Shown: one piece after another, positions 1-13,494 of the stretch | Numbering within the stretch: the first letter of the stretch is position 1 | Layout of the letters: the number at the start of each line of letters is the position of its first letter | Origin: Dipetalonema caudispina | Taxonomy: Eukaryota; Nematoda; Chromadorea; Rhabditida; Onchocercidae | Direction: 5' to 3' | Assembly: GCA_013365325.1 (NCBI GenBank) | Contig: JABVXV010000071.1 | Coordinates: 1-64,000 of the forward strand | Length of the DNA: 64,000 bases | The notes under the pieces: generated by a model | Seen by the model: the letters and a program-made list of their open reading frames with translations, nothing else | Told to the model about the DNA's origin: nothing | The model's database searches: none | Translations under genes and position numbers: made by a program

Positions 1-252
<252 letters not shown>

Positions 253-253
<1 letters not shown>

Positions 254-1116
254 TCTCGAAAATTTTTCTACATTCGATGGATGGTTTCGTGTGTGATTAG
301 ACAAATGATAAGACTTGCATTTATCAGGACTATCTGTCAGCCAAATCATAGCTTGGAAAAATGAAGAATCTGCTAACTTGATCATCCCCGGAAAGATTTT
401 AATTTACATAATTACTTAGCTTGAGGTTATCAATATTGTTGAATTTTCTGGTTGGAAATAATTTGTAATATTGTTCGTTCTTTGTGCATGGCTTCATCGT
501 TATTATTTAACCCGGTATTTTCCATATAATTAAATCTTATAAACAAACATTTTTTCCGAATTTCACGTAATATTTACGTTATTTTGTTGTTTTAGCATGC
601 ATAGTTGTGTTTATTATCGATTCTAATCTGACCAATGTGTGTTCTCCGTTTTTTGTATATCTGGACATGAATTCCTGGATTAGCAACCTGAAATTCCTGG
701 TATCCAATTAATTTCAACCCGAGAATAAGCATGAAAGTTGATCAATTTTGACTTGCTTAGCTTGCTTAGCTTGCTTGCTGTTTGTGTTATGAGATGTATT
801 ATACTTTGAGTCCACGTATTTTATTTCCAATTTTATTTTCAAAAATATATTCATTTGGATAAGCTTAAGAATCAATGATCTGGAGATATCACTGTTTTTC
901 ATTTTTATTAGAAATTCATGCTTATTTGTTTAGTAAATCCTTTAACATGACTTACTTCTCGTCTCAGTGCTTTCCTGAAATATAGCCATTATCCAGAAAG
1001 TAAGCTAAATGTGGTGCTTTAAATTTAAACAGCATGCTCTTGAATTATTGCAGCTAATTTTGTTCTTTTTCTTTTTTCTTCCTTCAAGCATCCACAGTTT
1101 TGCTTTTACATTTCAG
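253..1116. other. Intron of gon-1, no exon seen
   Basis: Between the microsatellite and the acceptor at 1111-1116 I see no thrombospondin-like cysteine pattern in any frame and no other recognisable coding sequence. It is read as intron because the exon at 1117 begins inside a repeat unit and needs upstream sequence. Confidence 0.6.
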
Positions 1117-4100
1117 TGTTCGACAACATGCGGACGTGGTGTTCGTAAACGTATTGTGTCATGTGTCAATTCACATAGTCATTCAGTAGCATCTAAATAT
1201 TGTGATCCGGCAAAGCGGCCAATAGATTCACATCGTTGTCGAATGGCGCATTGTCCACGATGGAAGACCGGAAAGTGGTCAATGGTGAGTGAATGTTGTC
1301 GAGAAATGTATTCATTAGATGCATTAGAATTGTGATATCTTGTCGTGAAGTTCGGAGCTTACTTGCTGGCTATGCTCGAAGGTGCCGTCGAAAAGTACTA
1401 GTTTATATCTGGAATATGTAATTACTCAGGATACCTATAATCTGAAATTATTATGTTGAACTACGAGATGCAATATCAGCCATTTAAGGAGAGTTGAGTA
1501 CTCGAATCACAGATTACTATTCCACTGATTATTTCTCTATTCCACAAAATTTATCCCTTTATATAAATACAATTTGATAACAATTTATATTTAAAAGAGA
1601 AGCTTTGCAAAAATAGGTAATAAAATCAATATTAATATGGATTGGATTGGATATATCGCTTTTCAATGTCAGCTTCGATGTTTATCAATTCAGAATCCAG
1701 TAATCTCGTCCGGGTCGATCAAATTGAATAGCTTCAAAAGTTATTCGATCAAATTCATCTTGTTCAGAAATAATAAGAGTTATCCGGGTTACTTCCTATT
1801 GATACTTATGAAAAGTCCATATTTGCCAAACAGCAAAAGAAAGCCTAGAAGATGGATTACAAAAGGAAAGGTCGTTCTGTCAAAAAAATTACTGCTACAC
1901 AATCTGGCTTGATATATAGTCCAGGATGAAATCAACCAAAAAATATAACTGGTCACAAGCATAACAATCTTTCGCATATATTTGCATGTAAAATTTTAGC
2001 ACTCAAAAATCAGTTCTTTCTCTTGTGGACAAATTTTCGACCGTCACTGTTCTCATCTCATCTAAAAGGAAGAGGATATAAGAATTCACTTAATAATCAG
2101 GATGGATCAGCAGATGTATTAAGTAAAATCGGTTTCACGACAAGCATCGTGAGTTTTTCACAGGAAGTGAATAACCGGTCTACTGCTATTAATGATATGA
2201 CAGCTCCGGTAACCTTGATGAATTTAATTAATGTTTCTCTGAGCATGCAATTTCCTTGAAATCGCAGCTTTCCACACAAACATACACAAATGGTCAATGC
2301 AGAAGTTACACTTGTGATGACTGTCCACGTGTGTAAGTGATTTTTTTGTAGATTTATTGTGTTAATGTCGTGTTGTTATTTGCAGTGCTCGGTAACATGT
2401 GGTAGAGGAGTGCGAACACGTGAAGTGACGTGTCAGAAAGGTCGTCGAACCCATCTGCCAGATATGGAATGTGCTAAATTGCCGAAACCATTGGAAAATT
2501 CGATATGTATGACCATGTCTTGTCCAGCATATCACTGGGCAGCTACCCCATGGTCTAAGGTTGGAAATACTTATCCATATTCTCCGGTAAATCGGTTATC
2601 GTGGAAGTTTTTTTGTTTGCGGTAGAAGGTATTTGTATTTTTGTCGAAGACAGTACAGTCCTCTTGATTGTGTATCACGACAAGTAGTTGAATATAGAAT
2701 TTATTGAATAACACCGCAATTAATACCAACAGATGTTATAATAATTTTGATGGCGTGGTCAGTTAAGGAAGGCGATTTGATGTAGGAGTCATTGGGCTGG
2801 CTGGTAGTGGGAAGGTCCAATTCAAAGGAATAAAATAGGACAGGTAGAAAATTTCGCGACATCGGTCGTTTGCTGTATCAGATCTTCCATATATGTCATA
2901 TTTAGAGGAAATCGTAAAAAGTTAGGAATAAATATGATAATATGCATTAGATTCTAAAAGTGGACTAACATCTGATTGACATCTAAGGAACTAAGCACCC
3001 TTTCATACTTTTCTGAAATGTTTTCATTTTTTAGCTCTCATCTGGAATGTTCCTATTTCAACATTACATATATCTCAAATTTGTAGTGTACTGATCCGTG
3101 CAAGAAATCTGATCAGCATCGTCGTGTTTACTGTGTAAGTAATTTGGGTAAACGTGCAGCGCCAAAAATGTGCAGCAATGAAACTGCACCGGAAGTGACA
3201 CGTTCATGTCCTGTTACCGATTGTCTCTATCACTGGGTACCAGGTCCCTGGAGTACGGTACGATTTTTATTATTCTTTTAATTGTAAAGTTTTTCAATAA
3301 GCTGTTGAATGAACTAAAATGAAGAGAGAGAGAGAGAAAAAAAACAACACACTGATAATGTATCAACCTGAAATTTGAATATTGTTTTTATACGTAACAC
3401 TGAATACGTAACCGATTACGTAACAGCAACATATCGATATCATGTGTCATAAGTTATTGAGTGATAGATTAACAATGATGATAGATATTACTACAATGAT
3501 GATTTTTTTGTCTAATGCCGCTGACATTTCATTTTCACCATCATCGTTTCGGGAATGTATTTATTCCTGTAGTGTTCGAAAACGTGTGGTACGGGATTTC
3601 AATTTCGCCGCATTGAATGTCGTGTGCGTAGTCAGAATCATAGCTCTAGCGCAGAACCGAACGTACAATCGAGGATGTGTAATGGATTAACTCGACCAAC
3701 GGTTAGCAAGGAATGTGCTATGAATCCTTGTGATGCTAAATATCGCTGGTCAGTTGGACCTTGGTCACAGGTAATTATTATCTCTTCTTTCATTTCACAC
3801 TTTTTATCCTTTAATAGTAAAATTATAGGAACGTTTTTCTTTCTTGTAAGCAATTTTTCCCACAACAAATATTTTTTCACAATAATATAAACAACATCCT
3901 AATATTTTGTTAGTCATTATTACTTCATAATTCTGAAAAAATTAACTCGGATACCCAGTACAGTGCATTTTCTAATAGTACGCTAAACACTTTCTATAAG
4001 AAATTTGTAATTCCGATCATTAAAATGTTCAATTTCATTTCTCTGCCAATTTGACAGGTTCATGTCATTTAATACTGTGATTTTATATTTACTATGAAAT

Positions 4101-6708
4101 TGTCGGATCATGTTTTGCCATGTTTCAGCAATACTTAAACTTTCTTACTACGTGAAATTACCGAGTGAAATTCTGTGAAAATTCAATGTTCAGTTTATAA
4201 ATGTATTTTGCTAACAGCACTAGTTAGTTCCTAGTTCATGAAATAAAATTCAATTGCTAAATTACGTTTTTGAATCTTTATATATTGCTGACATAATTTA
4301 AGATACAAAGTATCGTATTAACATTTCACTATGTTATTGTGCATCCTCTAGAATTCTGAAAAAAAAAAAAAAAAAATTCCTTTTTGTTTTTTGCAGCCAT
4401 AAGTGCTTTCTGTATCAAAATCAATGAAATAACTTTTCTACTATCACTAAGTTGCAGTGCTCAACAAGTTGTGGTCCAGGCTATCGAAGACGTCGTGTGC
4501 GATGTTTGGATAGGGACGGCCGACGGGTTTCACGAGATCTTTGCGATCAAAGTCCAGATAGACCGAAAAGGCGAGAGAGCTGTTTCCTAAGAAATTGTAA
4601 GTATTAAGAAATTTATCTATATATCAACACCATGAATTCATTTGCAAACATAAATGATATCACATGGACAAAGGATATAAAAATATTGTTTAAAAATGCA
4701 AAATCCTATGATAATTTGCTGTACTTTATTGCTTTAAATTATATTAACAAGTTTTAAGATATGCTGTTGTGAACTGATATGAAATGAGTCTAAATTAGGG
4801 ATTTACTAAATTTTCACAAATATCTTCGGTTTGCTAATAATATATTTCAGGCTTACCAGGTGATTGCGCAGAATTGAAAGCATACTATACGCAAGAGAAC
4901 AGCGTCGATGGTAATTATACCGTATTGGTAGCCGGTTTTCGCATTACTGTTTATTGCCACTTAATGAATGAAACACTACCAAAAACATACATCAATCTCA
5001 ATAGTGAAACCAATTTTGCAGAAATTTACGGAAAAAGGTAGTATCAGTCAAAATAGTTATTTGTGAATTGATATAAATATGATTGAAATGTCGACTTTTT
5101 TTTTCGAAGATTTCATTATTTTTCCACTCTTTGAAACTAAAAAGCATAAATACCATTATATCTGGCGTGCAACCGTATCATGACCAGGTAACATGACCTA
5201 GTAAACCAAATGACCGAACAAAAATTAGTTGTTTCTAACTACAAGCCTGAAATATCCCTTCTTCCAGTTATCAACAAAATAAAGGAACGCAGGTATCCTT
5301 GTAACTATAATAATTTGACATTTTGTTTTCATTTAGACTATTGTACCCATTTACATGTCCTCATAACGGACAACGTAACGATACATGCATGTGCACGGAT
5401 GATGGAAGTGCAAGCGCTGGCTTTTCGAGTTTTTCGAAAGTTCGTGTCGATCTTCACAACATGAAAATAAACAGTAAATTATTTTTTCTTGATATAATAT
5501 GTGACAATTCATGATTTTTTTCTTTGACCCTAAAGTAATAGGTGAAATGATATTGTTTTTTTCAGTCGGTTTTATTTTCTTTTCTTTTTTTTTTTTGGAA
5601 TGAATGTTTGAAACTTAGAAAATTTGCGGTAGACCATTGCTTGATCAGATTGGGTGCTCATATCGACAATGAAAATAGCTATATATCGATTTAAACTTAG
5701 AATAAGCGAGACTTAATGTTTATGGAGGTTATTTTAATCATAGCTGAAAAGTCAAAAAAGATTAATAGAAGGGAAGTATTGAGGATGTACATACTTTCAA
5801 GTGATTTATTGCAGTCCACGATCACACATTCGCAACAACGTCGCATGGTGAAGAAGTAGCATTTGCAACAGCTGGTGATTGCTACAGCGCTGTTGATTGC
5901 CCACAGGTTGCGTTAAAATTTCGATGACAGTTGATCGCACTACCTAAAATAATGTCTTCAGCTGGAAAGTTTTTATTATTTTTTTAGGGTCAGTTCGGTA
6001 TCGATTTACGAGGAACGGGTCTCCGAGTAATGGACGACCTTCGGTGGGTTGATCAAGGACACCGTACAAGTTCAAGAATTGAGCGTTCTGATGTATGTTT
6101 GTTTTCTTTTGACAGATACGAAATGTATAAGGAACACTTGAAAACATTCTCGAACACGTAACTGTAATAATTAGTTTTACTAACTGTTCCGCAGTATAAT
6201 CTTACATCAATTATTCGCTGATACGGATTAGGCGAAATCTCCGATAATGTGTACTGTTGAGAGTCATAAAAAAGTCAGAAGAATTGTATGTAGCTGTAAG
6301 AGGTTCCAACATTATTTTCATAAAACGGGATAGATGAATCTGTTCAGAAATCATCATAACAATGATGAGATTTATCAATTAAATTTAATTAGATCGATAT
6401 CAAGAGTATTCTTGTAAGCGTTCGAGAATAATTAAAGTGTCATTAAATATAGCACCGCTTATGTATTATTGCCTCATATATCCGCGCTAAAATTTCTCAA
6501 GATAGTTTTTTCTTGTACCAATCAAAATTATTTCGTTTACTTATCGATCAGAATCGACAATTTTGTGAGTAGATATTATATGCTGCAGAATAATGCACGA
6601 ATATTTGGACGTTGCGGTGGTTACTGCGGTCAATGTAGTCCGGATAAGTTTAAAGGTCTGGTAATAGAAATTGACCATAAACAGAATCCGAGTATTGGTG
6701 TAGGATGA
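1117..6708 (+). CDS. gon-1: GON-1-type ADAMTS metalloprotease, C-terminal part (TSR repeats and GON domain)
   Basis: 3' end of a secreted ADAMTS-9/20 (GON-1) gene; the family remodels basement membrane and in worms is needed for gonad migration. Exons: 1117-1284, 2386-2559, 3087-3257, 3573-3770, 4458-4596, 4851-5037, 5337-5473, 5815-5906, 5988-6092, 6589-6708. The first five each encode one thrombospondin type 1 repeat opening with Cys-Ser and closing with Trp-Ser-x (CSTTCGRG, CSVTCGRG, CSKTCGTG, CSTSCGPG). The first four are in phase 0 throughout. The third repeat is degenerate (CTDPCKKSD) and lacks the CGxG turn. From LPGDCAEL to GRCGGYCGQCSP the rest is a Cys-rich GON domain, the diagnostic last domain of this subfamily. 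Codon phase agrees at every junction. The metalloprotease and earlier repeats lie outside the window. An AATAAA signal is at 6845-6850. Confidence 0.93.
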
Positions 6709-9700
6709 AGAAGATGATAAAGGCGGTCAACAATAATATCATGCGACAGTTTATGGATTATAGGATGACGATCAAAAAAACAAAAAAAAAAAAAAAAAAA
6801 AAAAATGTGAATGCCAACCTGTAAAAGGGTAAATTGTGAAGTGAAATAAAAATAGGTGAAGATTCATTGGTGATTTATGTAAACTTCGTGTATACCATGA
6901 AAAGGGCTTAATATGAGAAAATCGATTTAGCTTAATATCCCTCCGTATAACATTTCATATGATTTATATACACTCTATTCATAAATTAATTAATATTAAA
7001 AAAGAAGATCATTAATGAATTTTTCTACAGACAAAAAAAAAAAGTGATAACAGTGATCCTCAGTAGTCTATGCAATGCTTTAAAATTATATGAAAACAGC
7101 ATTTGTTTATTTATTTCCATTTTGTATTCAATTTATAATGAGAGTCTTCACATATAACTCCTCTCTCTCTCTCTCTCTCTCTCTCTTATCATTTCAGAAA
7201 TTTATTTGGCTTAATGCCTCTCTGTTATATTTCATAATATCCAGGAAGTTATCTGTGTGGTACTCACATGAATTTAGGTACACATTTTTGTTTTTACTTT
7301 AGTCTTTATTGTTAAGCAAATAGGTTAGGGATGGTGAATTCATTACGAATTCCAGGCTATTTATTTATTCATTTTCCACTTTTAATATCGAAGGTAACAA
7401 ATTTTTGAAAATAAATAAATTTAGACGACAAGAGTGTTTCCGATTTGTTTGGAAGAATTTGAAAATTTACTCCAACATTAAACAAAAATTAGTGATTTCG
7501 ATAATTTTTTATATGAAGTAAAGGAATAATCGTTCTCGGTGCTTACTTTTTTTCCTCTACGTAAGTGACCGTACTTTGGCACTCCATCTACTAGCTTTAA
7601 TCCCCAAACAACGGTTTGGAACTATTTTAGGACACTTTACTGTTTTAATTTTGCTTTAAACTTTCGCCTTCATTACTTAAATTGTGCCAAACAGCTGTAT
7701 CCTTTGCGATCTGCAACATTTGATATTCTTTTTCTTTTTTTTTCTTTTTTTTTTTTTTTGTCAGAGGAATGTTAATTTCGAAATCCATTAAATTTTTTTA
7801 AAATTAATTTTAGAGTTTGTTGCAAATGCAAATTAATTTTATAACAGGTTACTATAATCTGCATTACGTACATGCTGTATGGTATATATTGCTGGATTAA
7901 TTAGTGATTGTTTTTGATTTACTTGTATACATCTTTTTTTTTTTTACATTGTCTTGAAGATGGACAAAATATGGAAGTATCAAACTTTTAAATATACAAT
8001 TTATTAGCATATATTTGGAATATTTTCTATTAATTAGTAGGACATGTAGAAGGAATAATCAGTCAAATACTTGAAAAATGTATTTCTGGTCCATCTTCAC
8101 TCTTCCTTTATTGTTATTATTATTATTAGCGAAATTGTTCAGAAAAAAAAAAAAAAAAAAAAAAAAAAAAACACAATAACAACGAAAGGAATAGCAGGTT
8201 TGTTAGGGTACAAATTGCATAAGTATCGTGATCATTTCACACATTCATTGCCGATTTTTGTCATCATCGTTAATACAACTGTCTTCTCTTCCTTTAATTA
8301 TTGGTGCTGCTTGAAAATTTCACTAATTTTTGATTGTAAAACACCGCCCATTCTGTTTTGTCATTTTTTTTTTTTTAATGCTTGTTTTGTTTTCTTTTTT
8401 TCGCTCGGATGTTTTTTCTTCATTAATTTTTGCCACTTTTTTTGTTGTTTATTTCTGCTGTGCCAAAATGGGCTCTTACAACTGTTAAGTATGTTTTCGA
8501 CAAATATTTCATATTTGTAATTCCTATCAGCATGTTCATGCTACCCTCATATGTAAATTGGTACTCTCTCCGTTGTAACTTTTACGCTACCGTGCATTCA
8601 GCGCTACTGTCGTCGATCCATCGTCTGTTCTATGATACTCCATTCCGGCTTATCATCGTCTTTGGATAACAATTAAACGGTCATTACTTTCCCATAGAAA
8701 TCATTTAAGCTAGGAATGGTTTTTTGTCCCTTCTACTATGCTTGTAAAATGAAATGTATGTAATTAATGAGTGTTAGGAGATTGTGAATACAAAAAGGAA
8801 CTGAATGAGTGGAAAAGTAAGAGCTCATCTGGTCAATCTATAAACTGATTACTATGTCCATATGAATAAACACTGCCATCTTGGTGAAGCACATTACTTA
8901 TGTCTTTTACATTATTCAGACATCTTTTTATTTCGCTCAAGGCGCAATCTGGCACTGCTATTACCAAACAAATCAAATTAGTATTACTTCCTACGGTTCA
9001 TCCTGCAAAAACCGCAGAATATCCATGTTATGGTTTCGATAGGAATTACTCATTTTATGACTAGTTCTGACTGAAATTATCCCAAATGTGTGGTGTCAAA
9101 AATAAGCCCTGCCTGAGAAATGTTGAGATCCGTAGAGGACAAGATATTTGGCACCAGTGTAAATAGAGTTGATTTAATTAATGTTGTCGCAAAGTCGAAA
9201 AAGCAGAAAAAAATATATTTACTATGCTGCAACATTTTCACTGCTGAAAGAAGCGCTGGAAAAATAACATCAGAAAACAAGAGGTAACAGTTTCCGGACA
9301 ATTTACAGTTAAAGATATCTAAAAACACTTAATTAAAAAAGACGAGAAGAAACTTTCGACAGCTTAGACGAGTTCGGCAATTTCTCATCATGACTTAATT
9401 TCATCTACGATTATGTCACCGAGTAACAATGAATTAAAAGTTGGAAAAAGATGGCAGAAATTTATACATGATATAATGGTGAAATCTTACAGCCAACCAC
9501 TGAATTGACCACGAATGTACTTTTCGACTATACAGAAAACATATATAAACTGACAGAGCACGAAACACCAACGTAAAAATTCAAACAGAGAAATTCCATT
9601 TCTTCTATTGACATAGACAAAAACCAAACCTGCATTTGGTCCTAAATGCTACTCCGAATGTTTAGCCTGCTGCAGCAAAACTGTTCATTGAATGATTGTC

Positions 9701-10046
9701 AATACTACTGGCGGAACTTGTTTAGAAAAAAATTGTGATGCCATATTATACAGAAACTGCTTGAAAAATCATAACTCGAAACAGGATGAAGTAGCTATGT
9801 GTGTGCAACAAATACTATATTAACTATAAAAGCGAACTATTACCCGGATTTAGAAACAATTACTAGTAGCAATTAAACACAGGAAAGCGCAACAGCAATC
9901 ATTTTCCGGGTGACTTGAAAGACTGAAAGCGTCTCTTTTCATCTCTCAAGTCTAACAAATATTTTACACATATTGATAAAGGGAATATAAAGCAATAGTG
10001 CCAAACAGCAAAATGTTGTAATCTATAAATAGTAATGTGCCATTGT
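6709..10046. other. Intergenic region between convergent gon-1 and vha-19
   Basis: Contains the gon-1 3' UTR, poly-A and poly-T runs (6782-6805, 8143-8171), a (CT)n tract at about 7160-7186 and no recognisable protein. The longest frame here (8071-8520) passes through a lysine homopolymer and Phe-rich sequence and looks accidental. An AATAAA on the minus strand at 10046-10051 overlaps the vha-19 stop codon. Confidence 0.6.
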
Positions 10047-13000
10047 TTATTCTTTGAAATTAATTACGATTTGTTTTTGTTTCAGGTCATCAAACCGATC
10101 CATCGTGTGTATTGACTGTACCATCAGATAACCGAACAATAGAATGCTTATAAAGACAACAGAAATAATAATACCCATCCAAGTGCCAGCACTAAACGTT
10201 CCAACACAATCCGATGTATAGTATCCAAACTGTGCCTTGTCACCCGTGAGTCCCAAAGCCACCTGAAATCAATTTAACCTTATTTGATATGTTCCCGTTG
10301 AGCACTCCATCTGCCCCATTTTTCATGTGTTCTCATTAAGATAGTTTTTAAAAAAATGTGATAAATGCTGTGAAAAATGACTGCAAGAAATTTTACAACT
10401 ACGTGCCTCAAAATTCCGTAGTGCAATTCCAACATGTGAATGACTGCTACTTGATACGCTGAAAACTGCCGCATCCGTTTGATAACAAGCAAAATTCCGG
10501 TTAAACACAGCTCCAACATCTACTCGATTCGTAGCAGTACCACTACTCACAGTTAAGTCTTGCTAAATGAGAACTCACGGCGAAATAAACATCGTACACA
10601 AAAAATACAAAGATTATTAACCGGCAAAAATACCTTCTCCATGATTATGAGTATAAGAAAAAAACTACACGTACTTTGGATACTAAACCATAAGGCGCCA
10701 ACATTATCAGTATCTTTTAAAGTATGTTGCGCAGAAAAAGAAAATAAGAAAAACGAACTTCGCGGTCCATAGCAATAATTTTGAAATTATTCTTTAATGT
10801 GGTACCATTTAAATACCAATAGCCATTCCGACTTCGTACGAAATCTAACCTGAAAATACGAATCATAAGCTTCAACAGCGGTATACAGCTAAAGGACTAG
10901 TTGAAAATGTATCTTACTGGAAAGTTATCTTGGTCCCAGTCTTCAAGGAGAATTCTTTTTTGGCGTCTTCTATATCCTCTCCAACTTCGACATCAATTAT
11001 GAAACTATAATAACAAAAATTTATACTAAGCAGCAGCACTATGGGCACTACTTCAATATATATTCGTAATTTCAACTCATTATCACTGCAAACTTATTAT
11101 TTATTCATATTTGTTCCTAGCAATTCAATTCGAAACTTGGTATGGTAAGAGATATAAGATAACAAACAATTTCCGAGAAATATATTCAAAAATAAAAACA
11201 TAAAGAAAAATTGTACTGCTAACCTTGCACCACCTTGACTGCTGCTCATATTACACTCATAATGGCCTGGCTCAGACAAATATTTGTTTTTGCCCTCACT
11301 GCCAACAGTTAATAAGCGAGAGTTCGGAATAATAATGTCGAATGCCTCCATGTAGAGTAGACACGTTGTTTTTTGCGATGGATTAGGAGGAGGTAGCACT
11401 ACGGGCATATCCTAAAAACAAAATTGTGAATATTTCCAAACAAACGATTACGGGAAATATCGAACAAGCTTGCACACAATACTATAAATAATACACAAAA
11501 AGAATTCTCATGGTGCGATAAATCATTAAAACTAAGAAACAAAGAGTCTTTTTTAAGGGAATAAAACACACGCATGACAGACAAGACAGTAAAGCGAATG
11601 AGAGTAACCATTCAAAGATTCACTGTAACAAGTCATGCGAGGCACAATGTACAACGATTATAAAATATGTAAAAGTAATTGACGAACAGCAGCTGACGTT
11701 CTGCAGTGTTATTCAATAAATTGTCGTACATATAAGGCATACTTCATCAAATAACTTGAAATGGATGATGAAGTGATGAAAGAATCTCTATATTCACCAC
11801 AAAAGTTTTACTATCATAATACTACGAAAGCGCTCACAAAATTGAAATTTAGACAAATGACTTTTTTTCGACTAAAGTTTTCTTGAACAGTAATTAGAAG
11901 TGGTTAAGTAAAATATCCAGGAAACTAAGGTAATCCGCTATAACGTACGACAACTTATCGATATTTTGCCAAAAGGAATCTGGACTAGTTTTAAGAATGT
12001 TAGACAACCTTGTACACATGCCATTTTAATTTTCGGCGCGCATAATCCCTGTTGGACTTCAAAAAAAAACTTATCACTTTAGTTACAAGCCTATATTTCC
12101 TTGATTTACCGATAAAAATAATAACTTTATTATATCCGTTCACGTTTTAAAAATCGCATGGTATTAAAAAAGATTTCCTAAGATGGCGTAAACCATGAAC
12201 ACATGTATGTTGAGGAATGAAAATGGATGATAATATGTAACTACTTTTTAAGAAAAACTGTGTTAAAATAAAGAAAAAAATTACATGAAGATTATCAGCA
12301 GACAATCGCTGTCGACTATCTGCTTTCGAAGCTTGATCAGATGATGGTTCGTCATCAAAATTAACATTGGAGGAAACACGCTTGCGACGAACCTGTAAAG
12401 GCTACTGTGATGAAAAGTACGGTGATATAATGACTCTACTGTATAATGTGCGACAGATGAAAAAAACGAACCAGTTCTTCTTCGAAAGCATCCTGAGAAG
12501 AAATAATAACTGTCTGATAGCCTTTAAAATTCTCATCAGACGCTAGAAGATCGTGTAAATCTGCGAAAGTATCAAATGTGATGTAATCTATGCCAATGCC
12601 TGATCTATCAGCATTATCATTAGAAGTCACCTAAAAAAGTAGCTTTTAGAAATTAACGATCGTATAAATGGTACGCTCCGTAAAAAAAGAAAATGTACGG
12701 ATTTCTTTGTATAGAATGAAAGTGTAAATTTCGAAAATTGCACGACAAGAATTACATCCAGTAGTATCAAGGATGCAATGACACTAATCTCATCTAATAA
12801 ATCGTATCCTGCTTATACAGCCCTTCATCCCAGAAAGAGTTATCTTAGCACTGTTTTCAATTTACAAAAAAGGTAAAACTTACCATTAATGGATTCTCGA
12901 TTGGAAGTGCTTTCCGATAAGGAAATATCTTCATTACTGATGCAAAAGGAGCATCGGAGTTTTCAGCACTATAGGCTTGCGCATATACACCAAAGTTTGG

Positions 13001-13494
13001 TAATGAGAAATCCTTAACACCAATGGCTAGTACTTTTGAGGACGCTGCCAGGTCTTCGACTGACATTTTTCTGAAATGAAAGTAGAGTTTCAGCACTCAT
13101 TATATTACGTAAAAACCATAACTTATTTCTGCTAATGAAACCGACAGCAAGACTCGCCACGCCTCGGAAATTCAATGACCAGGGAGTGTCATACAACGTA
13201 AATCACCCTCGCCCCTCCACCTTCACCAAAAATTGCGCACGTCAGATCTCAAACAAGTCAAGCCGGAAGGATACTGTCATATATTCGGCCATGAAGGCCA
13301 AATGATTCAATAATTACTTCTAATGTTTGTAGTCTTGGGAAGGGGAAAGCGTAATTTATGCTGCATAACAAGAAGTGTCGACAAGCACCGAAGATCGAAA
13401 CTTACTTTAGCTTCAGAGTTGAAAGAATGACAGTATCATAGGCAATGCAATAATGGAACCAGACCGCAAAGAGTGTCGTACAAAGCTGCCACAT
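10047..13494 (-). CDS. vha-19: V-type ATPase accessory subunit Ac45 / ATP6AP1
   Basis: Type I membrane accessory subunit that guides V-ATPase assembly and acidification of secretory and endosomal compartments. Nine exons (5' to 3'): 13406-13494, 12884-13070, 12472-12630, 12285-12392, 11224-11411, 10918-11004, 10759-10849, 10407-10562, 10047-10262; total 426 aa with every phase consistent. The first exon encodes a signal peptide (MWQLCTTLFAVWFHYCIA). Exon 4 opens with VRRKRVSS, a furin-type site where the family is known to be processed. The last exon has the family signature: YYTSDC, SAGTWMG, one membrane helix, then HTMDRFDD in the cytosolic tail. The start was chosen because it gives the signal peptide; an acceptor-like TAG sits directly before this ATG. 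Oddity: the last intron (10263-10406) fits the reading frame only with a GC donor (GAG|GCACGT). Confidence 0.93.

Noticed and set aside
8071..8520. 149-codon plus-strand open frame
   Set aside because: It reads through a poly-A run as poly-lysine and then Phe/Cys-rich low complexity; no domain or splice context.
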